Source: CAYJWL01 sp964373855
GTDB taxonomy: Bacteria > Patescibacteriota > Andersenbacteria > UBA10190
Assembly (NCBI GenBank): GCA_964373855.1
Contig: CAYJWL010000032.1
Coordinates: 1 to 9,216, forward strand
Direction: 5' to 3'
Length of the DNA stretch: 9,216 nt
Shown here: positions 1 through 6,587 of the stretch, piece by piece
How positions within the stretch are numbered: position 1 is the first letter of the stretch
Layout of the letters: each line of letters begins with the position of its first letter
Program-made: the position numbers and the translations under genes
Notes under the pieces: generated by a model
Databases searched by the model: none
Seen by the model: the letters and a program-made list of their open reading frames with translations, nothing else
What the model was told of the DNA's origin: nothing

Positions 1-2345
1 GAGAGGCGCGGAAAGATAAGAGACTGCGCCCACCGGAATCGCCGCCATGGCATGAAGGTTCCTGAAGCTACAGCCACTGTCGCCAGCATCACAGACAGCC
101 CCAACCAGAATCCGGGTGCTTTGTACCTAAACGTCAGATCATGAACGCCGGCGGGTAGGGAGACGCCCACTCGCTCGGCAATGTCCCTCGCCGGCCGGCC
201 GTTCACCTCCCAGCCTTTGGCGTAGTTTGTATTGAGCACGGCATCAGTTGGGGCTGGTAATTGCACCTGAACGCGCACCTCGTTCGGTGACCAGGCGATG
301 AGTTTATAAGAACCGTCCCCCGCCAGATTGATTATGCCGTTACCATCATCATATATTGTTCGCACGTGCGGGTACGGCCCAAGCACCGAACAATACGCCA
401 GCGTACCATAGCCAGCCACGGCCGCATCGTACGTCCGCGTTGTCCTGTTGGCCGCCCCAGCTAAATCAAAACGTTGTGGTGTGAAGGCAATCGGATATGG
501 CGCCGTCCGGATAAGCGGATAAACATGGGGCAAAACGAAGGCCTGCTGGGAAAGCCGATACGATAAACTGAACAGATCAACGGCGACCGCTCCTACGAGA
601 AATAGTACAGCCAACTGTGCGGTCCGGCCGTGCTTTTGTAGCCTGTCCAAGCCAACACCAGCCAGCACAGACAAAGGAATTACCGCGAAGAGAATAATGC
701 GCGAAATGCTGGAGCGCGGGAAAAACCAAAGGAGATCGAATAGTGGTTCCAAACCCGGTCCGGACACGGATAAGCCCGCCGCCAGCAGGCTGGCTAGAAC
801 AAGCCCGCGCACAAACCTGCTCTTCGCTGCTTGGGATAATCCAATCACCGCCAGAGCAAACACAATATAGCCAATATACGCCCCATACTCATGCCAGCCG
901 CTGCCCTGCCGGAAAATTATATCGGCACCGTGCAGGTGCCGGCCAAAGAAAATATCGGCGAGCCAGGGCAGCGAGAAAGTGGAGCCGGCATAGGTCTCGT
1001 CGGGAAACTGTACCAGCCAAAAGAGAACGGGAATAAGCTTAATAGATGCCAGCCCCAGTCCCCATAAGCCGCTTTGCGTGGCCACCGCCAATGCTCGGGC
1101 TGGCCGGCTAACCAATAGCGGCAATATCAGGAAGGCTAGAGCTGTGTACATCAGTAAATATACGCCGCCCTGCAAAAAAACCGCTGCTAAGAATATGCCG
1201 CACATCAGGGGACGAGTGGTACCGCGATATGCCCCAAGCCACGACCAGAAAATCCAGGGGATCCACATGGCCGTAAACACATTGACATGCCCCTCCGTAA
1301 TCTCCAGCAGATTGACCGAGCCGAAGGCGGCCGCCAAGGCAGTCAGGACAGCAGCCAGTACAGTCAACCCTAACCGTTTACCCAAAGCCAGGTACCCCCA
1401 TGTCCCCACAATCACCGACAGAAAAATAGCCAGGCGCAATCCAACCGGTATGCCCAATAAGAGCTCCAGAAGAAATGTGAGGGAGAACACCGGGAACTCT
1501 GGGTCTGCCAGCCCAGCCGTGCCGCCGCAAGTATATGGATTCCAGAAAGGAAAAGTGTGATGCTCCAAAAGACTGGCACGATAGCTATGATGCAAGGGAA
1601 AATAATAATCCCAATCGGAAATGCCTAAACGGTCATCGGAAAACCAGTAACCGCCGATCGCGAGCGGGGTCACAGCCGCCACCAGCACCGCTGCCGCCAG
1701 CCAACCTGTCTTCCTTTGTTGTATTGGTCTGATCAATGCCAAACCCACCATCAGCACAAGCCCGCCAATAACGCCTTGCCTGGCTCCGAATGGGAGTGTG
1801 GTGCGCGTGATCAGCGCCAACGCCAGATCTCTTTTGAGACCTTGACCATCGGCTGTTAATTCCCCGCTGTGATAGACATCTGTATTTACACTCGTCACCC
1901 GTAGCGGCAGAGCGCTGCCGGAAAGCAAAGTCACGGCCGCGTACACATGCCGGCTGGCCGCCACCGGCAACCATGTGATGGGAAATTCGAGCCGCAGCGT
2001 GTTATCGCTTGTCACGTACGTTACGTTGGGCTTTCTTCCCCGGGCCAGCTCTTCCCCATTCTCATCAACGATACGAACAGCAAGCTTGCGATCACCCAGC
2101 CCGTCAGCGTCGGCATACAACACCACCGCTGAGTATGTACCCGGCAGGGCGATGAATCGCTGCTGCAGTGTCTTCTGTGGTTGAAGTTTGTGATACTCGG
2201 AGGCTTTGGCCAATTCGACAATCGGCTGCTCGCGGGAGGCCAGCGGCAGGAAATGAACTGCAACCAGAACAGCGGGCGCCGCTATGGTGATGGCAAGCAG
2301 CGTCAAAATATAGGAGTAATCCGTTGTTTTAGCCACACGCGACAT
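1..2345 (-). CDS. YfhO-like polytopic membrane protein (GT-C type), 3' end beyond the window
   Basis: An uninterrupted minus-strand frame gives 781 codons from ATG at 2345 and continues past the left edge. It resembles the YfhO family: polytopic GT-C-like proteins thought to transfer sugars from lipid carriers to cell-surface polymers outside the membrane. A first membrane helix (about residues 11-33) is followed by a beta-rich extracytoplasmic stretch (about 40-180), then roughly a dozen hydrophobic segments between about 190 and 600. The acidic loop SDWDYYFP (243-250), then FWNPYTCGG (267-275) and ADPEFPVFS (280-288), matches the loop typical of this group. The C-terminal soluble part ends in NYAKGWEVNGR (707-717) and LPAGVHDLTFRYKAPGFW (730-747), the usual YfhO ending before a last helix (about 745-762), so little is probably missing. 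An in-frame GTG directly precedes the ATG. No Shine-Dalgarno is visible. Substrate and acceptor cannot be read from the sequence. Confidence 0.82.
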   Translation of the reverse strand, partial: MSRVAKTTDYSYILTLLAITIAAPAVLVAVHFLPLASREQPIVELAKASEYHKLQPQKTLQQRFIALPGTYSAVVLYADADGLGDRKLAVRIVDENGEELARGRKPNVTYVTSDNTLRLEFPITWLPVAASRHVYAAVTLLSGSALPLRVTSVNTDVYHSGELTADGQGLKRDLALALITRTTLPFGARQGVIGGLVLMVGLALIRPIQQRKTGWLAAAVLVAAVTPLAIGGYWFSDDRLGISDWDYYFPLHHSYRASLLEHHTFPFWNPYTCGGTAGLADPEFPVFSLTFLLELLLGIPVGLRLAIFLSVIVGTWGYLALGKRLGLTVLAAVLTALAAAFGSVNLLEITEGHVNVFTAMWIPWIFWSWLGAYRGTTRPLMCGIFLAAVFLQGGVYLLMYTALAFLILPLLVSRPARALAVATQSGLWGLGLASIKLIPVLFWLVQFPDETYAGSTFSLPWLADIFFGRHLHGADIIFRQGSGWHEYGAYIGYIVFALAVIGLSQAAKSRFVRGLVLASLLAAGLSVSGPGLEPLFDLLWFFPRSSISRIILFAVIPLSVLAGVGLDRLQKHGRTAQLAVLFLVGAVAVDLFSLSYRLSQQAFVLPHVYPLIRTAPYPIAFTPQRFDLAGAANRTTRTYDAAVAGYGTLAYCSVLGPYPHVRTIYDDGNGIINLAGDGSYKLIAWSPNEVRVQVQLPAPTDAVLNTNYAKGWEVNGRPARDIAERVGVSLPAGVHDLTFRYKAPGFWLGLSVMLATVAVASGTFMPWRRFRWAQSLIFPRL

Positions 2346-2358
2346 CACAGCAAAGACG

Positions 2359-2387
2359 TTTATTACAAATACATTCGTCTGTGCCTA
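2359..2387 (-). promoter_or_regulatory. Putative promoter of the YfhO-like gene
   Basis: Read on the minus strand, TAGGCA (2387-2382, four of six matches to the -35 consensus) is separated by 17 bp from AATAAA (2364-2359, four of six matches to -10), which is preceded by an extended -10 TG. Transcription would start near 2352, only about 4-7 bases before the GTG/ATG starts at 2348/2345. The match is modest and has not been scored against background. Confidence 0.3.
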
Positions 2388-2417
2388 AGACTACATTTTT
2401 TAACCGGGTCACGCCAA

Positions 2418-2467
2418 CCGCCACGCCCGTGGTACCGCTTGTACCAGCGCCTGTGGAAAAGTGGCGG
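2418..2467. repeat. Nested inverted repeat in the divergent intergenic region
   Basis: A perfect outer inverted repeat, CCGCCAC (2418-2424) and GTGGCGG (2461-2467), encloses a perfect 6-bp hairpin, TGGTAC-CGCTT-GTACCA (2430-2446). It lies just upstream of the putative -35 at 2470, between two divergent genes. It has no T-tract and ends no gene, so it does not look like a terminator. An operator for the divergent pair or a chance structure are both possible. Confidence 0.35.
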
Positions 2468-2469
2468 GG

Positions 2470-2499
2470 TTGAGCCGAATGCTTGGTCTGTGCTAGACT
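2470..2499 (+). promoter_or_regulatory. Putative extended -10 promoter of the Cys-rich protein gene
   Basis: TTGAGC (2470-2475) is followed after 18 bp by TAGACT (2494-2499), with the extended -10 TG at 2491-2492. Transcription is expected 6-7 bases after the -10, at 2505-2506, which is the A of the ATG. No Shine-Dalgarno can fit, so the mRNA would be leaderless. Confidence 0.5.
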
Positions 2500-2505
2500 A
2501 AAACC

Positions 2506-3600
2506 ATGCATCGCCTGAAAGTGATCTGGGAAAATATCTCCGACTCCTTCCGCCGCCTCCAGCGGCCGCAGGTGATTAAGGCTGCTAGTATCCTCTTGGC
2601 GGCGGTTGTGGTGAGCGCAACGGTGGCAGCGCTATTGCCAGGTAGAGTAACACCGACACAATTGAGTACCGCCGGCGTGAGTTCAAATGACTGCTCCTGC
2701 AGTAATAATAAGCTAAATATAATATATCAAGGTGCAAGCCATGCGTGCACGATTCCAGGAGCTCCGCGCTTTTGCCAGGAACTGCTCCCAGGATATGCCT
2801 ATCCAAGCAAGACCAATGTGTGCGATCGTCCAACAACTACGCTACCACAAACATACGGTTGTGTTCGGTGCGAGGATTGCAGGGCCCCCGGGGCTAATAT
2901 CACAAGAGCTAATGAGGATATGGATTCGCGGCCCATAGATTATCTCGACCCAAGCTGTTTCTCCAAAATAGGGCTGGGTAATCCAAATTACCGGGAAACC
3001 GGTGGTGGGATTGCGATCCACCCCGAGACACAAATCGAAAAGTTTGTTGCATTATATTGTACCGCAAATTTTCCGGAAATAGCCGCACACAATCTAACTG
3101 CTGAGCCATGGGAAGAGGACGAAGGTTTTCAGAGCGTTAAATTTACTCCTCCCGGTGCAGGCCCCACTTGGCGGGAGGGCAGGACGGCCAACTATACGGA
3201 TGTGTATATTCCTTACCCGTGGCAAACTGGGCAACTGGGTGATGTGTGTGCCGCCATGCAGGTGCACGCAACATTTTTAGAGGCAACTGCTACCAATCCT
3301 TCAATTGACCCCCTTGCAAGCGGTATAAATTGTAACATATTGGTACCAGTCATCAAAGCTTACGACACGGCGCTTGCTTCATGCGGTTCAGCATGGAATT
3401 TGGAACTGACAAGGTATTTCAATCCTAACCCTGCGTTGGCAGGTAGTTGTGACATACCCTTTCCTGCTTGTAAGCCTCTGTATTTGGCTCTCAAAGGATG
3501 GTGCGCGCGGTACTTTGGTCAAGACGCAGGAGGAAATAACTGCAACCTAAACGGACCTACTGATCCAAATGTCCTGGAAATTTGCGCGCCTTTCATTTAA
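2506..3600 (+). CDS. Hypothetical membrane-anchored Cys-rich surface protein
   Basis: I do not recognise this 364-residue protein. It starts with a positively charged cytoplasmic segment (1-25; Arg3, Lys5, Arg16, Arg17, Arg20, Lys25), then one hydrophobic helix (about 26-44). The remaining 320 residues should lie outside the membrane, either anchored or released by signal peptidase. That part contains 18 cysteines (63, 65, 81, 90, 106, 119, 122, 125, 151, 185, 248, 276, 293, 315, 322, 333, 346, 360) and many Pro, Asn, Gly and Tyr. The even number, all outside, fits up to nine disulfides. CVRCEDC (119-125) could alternatively bind metal or cofactor, but no CxxCH haem site is present. DNA around 2700-2735 is visibly more A+T-rich than its neighbours, a possible hint of separate ancestry. 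The gene stands alone between a divergent YfhO-like gene and a ROK kinase with its own putative promoter. The long open frame and promoter support a real gene; the function is unknown. Confidence 0.75.
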   Translation: MHRLKVIWENISDSFRRLQRPQVIKAASILLAAVVVSATVAALLPGRVTPTQLSTAGVSSNDCSCSNNKLNIIYQGASHACTIPGAPRFCQELLPGYAYPSKTNVCDRPTTTLPQTYGCVRCEDCRAPGANITRANEDMDSRPIDYLDPSCFSKIGLGNPNYRETGGGIAIHPETQIEKFVALYCTANFPEIAAHNLTAEPWEEDEGFQSVKFTPPGAGPTWREGRTANYTDVYIPYPWQTGQLGDVCAAMQVHATFLEATATNPSIDPLASGINCNILVPVIKAYDTALASCGSAWNLELTRYFNPNPALAGSCDIPFPACKPLYLALKGWCARYFGQDAGGNNCNLNGPTDPNVLEICAPFI

Positions 3601-3641
3601 ACAAATACTCGGATAAGCATACGTGCGAGTTGATCCGTCCA

Positions 3642-3670
3642 TAGACAAGGCACGGATTGCAAATAACAAT
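3642..3670 (+). promoter_or_regulatory. Putative promoter of the ROK kinase gene
   Basis: TAGACA (3642-3647, five of six matches to TTGACA) is followed after 17 bp by AACAAT (3665-3670, four of six matches to TATAAT). The expected start, 6-7 bases downstream, is 3676-3677, coinciding with the ATG at 3677. This supports that ATG over the upstream GTG at 3623, which would lie before the promoter. Confidence 0.45.
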
Positions 3671-3676
3671 GGGCTC

Positions 3677-4510
3677 ATGTACCTCCTTTTCGATATCGGC
3701 GGCAGCCACATCCGTCTGGCCGCATCACATGACGGTAAAATAGTTGGGGCACCGGTTATATTCGACACGCCCGCGGCCGATTTCGAGGCAGGCATTGCAC
3801 TCATTGCTAAAACCGCCCGCCAGCTGACGGGCGGCGCCCCCATCCGGGCCGCTGCCGGCGGCATAGCCGGCCCGCTCGACACAGAGAAAAATATGGTGCT
3901 AACCGCGCCTAATATTCCCGGTTGGAACCGTCAGCCGCTGAAAAACCGCCTGGAAAAGGCGCTGACAGCGCCGGTTTTTCTGGAAAACGACACGGCCATG
4001 ATTGGCCTCGGCGAGGCCCTCAAGGGGGCCGGATCCGGCAAGGACATCATGGTCTATTTGACCATTAGCACCGGCGTTGGCGGCTGCCGGATCGTGCGTG
4101 GGAAGATCTCGCCGAGCGCTCTCGGCTTCGAGCCGGGGCATCAAATCATTGATGCCAACGGCCCCAAGTGCGGCTGCGGTGGCAGGGGCCATCTTGAAGC
4201 GCTGGTTTCCGGTTCAGCGCTCGAACGATTGCATAACAGAAAGCCGGAAGATATCACTGATGGTGCCATTTGGGAAAAAGCAGCCGGGGATTTAGCGGCT
4301 GGCCTTAATAATGTTCTCGTCTTCTGGTCGCCGGACATCATTATCCTTGGCGGATCGCTTATGAAAAGCATACAGATCGAACTTGTTCGTAAGAACCTGA
4401 AAGCGATTGTCACAATTTTCGAATCAACCCCGCCGGTTGAACCGTCGAAACTGGGTGAAGAAGCAGGTCTAGTCGGCGCGCTTGAATATATCAGGCAACA
4501 GATGAAGTAA
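3677..4510 (+). CDS. ROK-family sugar kinase (glucokinase/N-acetylhexosamine kinase type)
   Basis: This 277-residue cytoplasmic kinase of the ROK family (repressor, ORF, kinase) would phosphorylate a hexose or amino sugar with ATP. It has no N-terminal HTH, so it is the enzyme type and not the repressor type. Landmarks are the phosphate loop FDIGGSHIRLA (5-15), the AAGGIAGP segment (59-66), LEND with catalytic Asp105 (102-105), the STGVGG phosphate motif (131-136), the substrate-binding EPGH (152-155) and the zinc segment CGCGGRGHLE (165-174). In the usual CxCGxxGCxE motif the third Cys is His here (172), which could still bind zinc. Length is slightly below the usual 290-320. The start was chosen at ATG 3677 because the family begins a few residues before DIGG; an in-frame GTG at 3623 would add 18 residues without family resemblance. 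The sugar cannot be told from sequence. The gene converges on folC across a palindromic element. Confidence 0.88.
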   Translation: MYLLFDIGGSHIRLAASHDGKIVGAPVIFDTPAADFEAGIALIAKTARQLTGGAPIRAAAGGIAGPLDTEKNMVLTAPNIPGWNRQPLKNRLEKALTAPVFLENDTAMIGLGEALKGAGSGKDIMVYLTISTGVGGCRIVRGKISPSALGFEPGHQIIDANGPKCGCGGRGHLEALVSGSALERLHNRKPEDITDGAIWEKAAGDLAAGLNNVLVFWSPDIIILGGSLMKSIQIELVRKNLKAIVTIFESTPPVEPSKLGEEAGLVGALEYIRQQMK

Positions 4511-4516
4511 TTCGAG

Positions 4517-4552
4517 TAAACAAAAATCAAACACCCGGTGTTTGATTTTCTT
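4517..4552. terminator. Likely bidirectional terminator between convergent ROK kinase gene and folC
   Basis: Copy A lies 13 bp after the kinase stop and 21 bp beyond the folC stop. Its hairpin has A-rich and T-rich ends: TTTTC on the plus strand and TTTTTGTTT on the minus strand. It could end both converging transcripts. The stem is only moderately G+C-rich, so efficiency is uncertain. Confidence 0.5.
4523..4549. repeat. REP-like palindrome, copy A
   Basis: Two perfect 13-bp arms flank a single central C (4536). The 17-bp core CAAACACCCGGTGTTTG is at 4528-4544. The same core occurs, with the opposite central base on the plus strand, at copies B and C beside the RAYT transposase gene. Copy A is thus inverted relative to B and C, though only the central base defines orientation. 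Confidence 0.85.
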
Positions 4553-4569
4553 GTCGCTAACGACCACTG

Positions 4570-5919
4570 TTACGAGCGAGATCTGGCTTTCTCCTTTTGC
4601 CGTAGCACGGCCAGCGCGTCAGCAATCATATAGAGTGAGCCGGTCACGAGCATCGTCCCGTTCCTTGGCAATAGCACCTTGCCTGCCGCCAGAGCTTTAT
4701 CTACCGGCGGTATGACCTGCACGTCATGGTGATAGGGGCTTATTTTCCTCGCTATGTTTGCCGGATCTTCCGGCTCGTACGACCCTTGCGTGACGATAAC
4801 ATGATTGAACAGCGGCACAATCTGCTCATGCAGCACCGACAAATCCTTCCCTTTTTTCTCGCCAAGAATCAGTACGTCAAGCCCCTGCTTGATCCCGAGC
4901 CTGTCGAACGGGTCAAGTTGCTCCAGTGTTTGGAGAAATACATGCAGCGCCCGGGCAGCATCCTCATTATGGGCGCCATCTACGATAATGAGCGGCGATT
5001 TTGATATAACGTCAAGCCGGCCTTCCCACCTAGTTTGCGCCAATCCCTTCACTATGTCCCGCCACGACAGAGACAAGCCCTGGAGAGATAACTGATTCAG
5101 CGCCAGCAGCGCGGTGCAGGCATTGTCAATTTGATGCCGACCAAGCAAGGGGATTGTCACCCGCCCGTTGTACAGTCCTTGTACCTCAAATGTCTGCTCA
5201 TCCAGCGTACTGGTAATGGGAGTTGCGGAAAGAGATTGCCCAACTGTCTGCATCTGCGAGTTATGGTGCCGGCAGCGTTCGGAAAAAATGTTCAATATGT
5301 TCTTATTACGCTCACCCGTCACCAGCCCTACGCCCTCCTTTATAATCCCGGCTTTTTCCAAGGCAATCTGCCGCTTACTGTTACCCATATACTCCATGTG
5401 ATCCTTCCCGATATTGGTAATAACAGCCAGCCGCGGATGGATAACATTCGTGGCATCATACGCCCCGCCCATGCCCACTTCAATAATGGCCAGATCCAGC
5501 TTTGCCCGTGCCAAATGCATGTACGCCAGCGTGGTTGTGAATTCAAAAAAAGTAGCGCTGATCTTCTCGCGTTCAATCACTGCCCTTAGCTCCTCCGCCA
5601 ATTGGACCATGTCCTTATCGCCTATCGGTACGCCACCAACCCTGATTCGTTCATTGAATGAATAGATGTGAGGACTGGTATACAAGCCAATTCTGTAACC
5701 GGCCTGCCGCAGCGCGGCATCCATAAACGCCGCTGTGCTGCCCTTGCCGTTAGTGCCGGAGATGTGTACGCTTCGGAATTTCTGTTCCGGATGCCCGAGA
5801 ACTTTCATCATCGCTGCCATGCGCGCCAGGCCCGGTTTGATGCCGCGCCGCTCCAATCCATACATATACGCCATAATATCAAACACCGGGTGTTTGTTTT
5901 GTTCGCTATTACTCATCAT
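4570..5919 (-). CDS. folC: Bifunctional folylpolyglutamate synthase/dihydrofolate synthase
   Basis: FolC is a cytoplasmic Mur-ligase-family enzyme that adds glutamate to dihydropteroate and/or tetrahydrofolates using ATP. The 449 residues show the P-loop SGTNGKGST (54-62), TSPHIYSFNERIRV (81-94), FFEFTT (124-129), EVGMGGAYDATN (147-158), the EKAGI motif with the lysine that is carbamylated in this family (Lys189), GRHQIDNA (260-267), RWEGRLDVI (297-305), DGAHN (314-318) and TGSLY (426-430). Length is normal. The 5' end is odd: the ATG at 5919 overlaps the RAYT stop, and codons 9-14 (KHPVFD) are largely encoded by palindrome copy B. Family similarity begins only at DIMAYMYGLERRGIKPG (14-30), so the original start may be ATG 5874 (codon 16). 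No Shine-Dalgarno is visible at 5919. In its present position folC probably depends on transcription, and perhaps translational coupling, through the RAYT gene. Its product serves the same cofactor pool as thyX and glyA downstream on the other strand. Confidence 0.95.
   Translation of the reverse strand: MMSNSEQNKHPVFDIMAYMYGLERRGIKPGLARMAAMMKVLGHPEQKFRSVHISGTNGKGSTAAFMDAALRQAGYRIGLYTSPHIYSFNERIRVGGVPIGDKDMVQLAEELRAVIEREKISATFFEFTTTLAYMHLARAKLDLAIIEVGMGGAYDATNVIHPRLAVITNIGKDHMEYMGNSKRQIALEKAGIIKEGVGLVTGERNKNILNIFSERCRHHNSQMQTVGQSLSATPITSTLDEQTFEVQGLYNGRVTIPLLGRHQIDNACTALLALNQLSLQGLSLSWRDIVKGLAQTRWEGRLDVISKSPLIIVDGAHNEDAARALHVFLQTLEQLDPFDRLGIKQGLDVLILGEKKGKDLSVLHEQIVPLFNHVIVTQGSYEPEDPANIARKISPYHHDVQVIPPVDKALAAGKVLLPRNGTMLVTGSLYMIADALAVLRQKEKARSRS
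5880..5896. repeat. REP-like palindrome, copy B, inside the folC 5' coding region
   Basis: The 17-bp core, 8-bp arms around a central base, is identical on the plus strand to copy C. On the minus strand it reads CAAACACCCGGTGTTTG and encodes most of folC residues 8-13. The outer arms match less well than in copies A and C. It lies 12 bp beyond the 3' end of the RAYT gene. Confidence 0.85.
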
Positions 5920-6553
5920 CTAACGCCAGGTGCTTTATGAATTCGAGCTCCTTGGCATAGTCGGCATGGTCAACAACAAAATTTTTGTAATCCTGTGGAG
6001 TTACTAGCTCCAATAATAGATCGGTTTGGCAAAAACCGTGTGGCGCCTTACCCATATATTCATCGAGCGATGACCAAGCACGACTAAGGGGATTATTACA
6101 AAGCCCAGCCACGTAAGGATTTAAGTGAATATATCGCGTGATGTGAAGAAACTGATCATCGCCCTCGATCCCGACAGCGCGGAAACGACCAGAAAATAAT
6201 GGCCCAACTCGTTTGTATCGGACATTAAAATACCGCGAATAACTGTTCAGTAATTTTTGCATATAGTGAGATATCCCGGCCTCAATATTCTCTTTTAACA
6301 GTAAATGAAAATGGTTGGGCATCAGACAGTAGCAAAGGATATCCACAAGATATTGGCCGCTGAGCTGACGCTGCTTTTGAACTCTCTTCACCAGCGAAAA
6401 ACTTGGCACGCGATCCTGCGGTCGACAATGGGAAAGCACAGCTACAAATCTCTTCCGGTCAAGCGAATCGCGAAAAATTCTGCGCTTCTCGACACCACGA
6501 TTAAAGACGTGGTAGATGTTTCCAGGTGCAAATACCTCTATACGATAGCCCAT
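5909..6553 (-). CDS. REP-associated tyrosine transposase (RAYT, Y1/HUH superfamily)
   Basis: This 214-residue protein belongs to the Y1 transposase (IS200-like) superfamily, in the REP-associated branch. These enzymes cut single-stranded DNA at hairpins through a 5'-phosphotyrosine link. Visible features are the N-terminal NIYHVFNRGVEKRRIF (12-27), the metal-binding HUH motif in MPNHFHLLLK (78-87; His81 and His83), the likely catalytic Tyr105 in SYSRYFN (104-110), GPLFSGRFRAV (117-127) and YIHLNP (141-146). All key residues are present and the frame is uninterrupted, so the enzyme may be active. Palindromes on both sides fit the expected substrate. The stop overlaps the folC start by 11 bp on the same strand. 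AAGAGG directly abuts the ATG, too close for normal Shine-Dalgarno use. A non-RAYT member of the same superfamily is less likely given the flanking palindromes. Confidence 0.9.
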   Translation of the reverse strand: MGYRIEVFAPGNIYHVFNRGVEKRRIFRDSLDRKRFVAVLSHCRPQDRVPSFSLVKRVQKQRQLSGQYLVDILCYCLMPNHFHLLLKENIEAGISHYMQKLLNSYSRYFNVRYKRVGPLFSGRFRAVGIEGDDQFLHITRYIHLNPYVAGLCNNPLSRAWSSLDEYMGKAPHGFCQTDLLLELVTPQDYKNFVVDHADYAKELEFIKHLALDDE

Positions 6554-6559
6554 CCTCTT

Positions 6560-6587
6560 ACTATCTCTTAGAATGATTAAAAATCAA
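6560..6587 (-). promoter_or_regulatory. Putative promoter of the RAYT gene, -35 inside palindrome C
   Basis: Read on the minus strand, TTGATT (6587-6582, four of six matches to -35) lies in the arm of palindrome C. A 16-bp spacer follows, then GATAGT (6565-6560, four of six matches to -10). Transcription would begin at about 6554-6553, at the RAYT ATG. If real, protein bound to or cutting at the palindrome would affect RAYT and folC transcription. Confidence 0.35.

Noticed and set aside
119..125. CVRCEDC in the Cys-rich protein (residue numbers) as a haem or iron-sulfur site
   Set aside because: There is no CxxCH, and a lone CxxCxxC in an exported protein with many other cysteines is better explained by disulfides. 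Coordinates here are protein residues.
743..1560. Open frames of 97 and 160 codons on the plus strand
   Set aside because: They lie opposite the continuous YfhO-like frame, have low-complexity Arg/Pro/Ser-rich translations and no family resemblance.
3607..3630. Hairpin ACTC/GAGT after the Cys-rich gene as a terminator
   Set aside because: The stem is only four to five pairs with a large bulge, and no T-tract follows.
3623..3676. GTG start that would add 18 residues to the ROK kinase
   Set aside because: The family starts just before DIGG, the extra residues look non-conserved, and the putative promoter lies downstream of this GTG.
5131..5589. 152-codon open frame on the plus strand
   Set aside because: It is antisense to the well-supported folC gene and has no recognisable domain.
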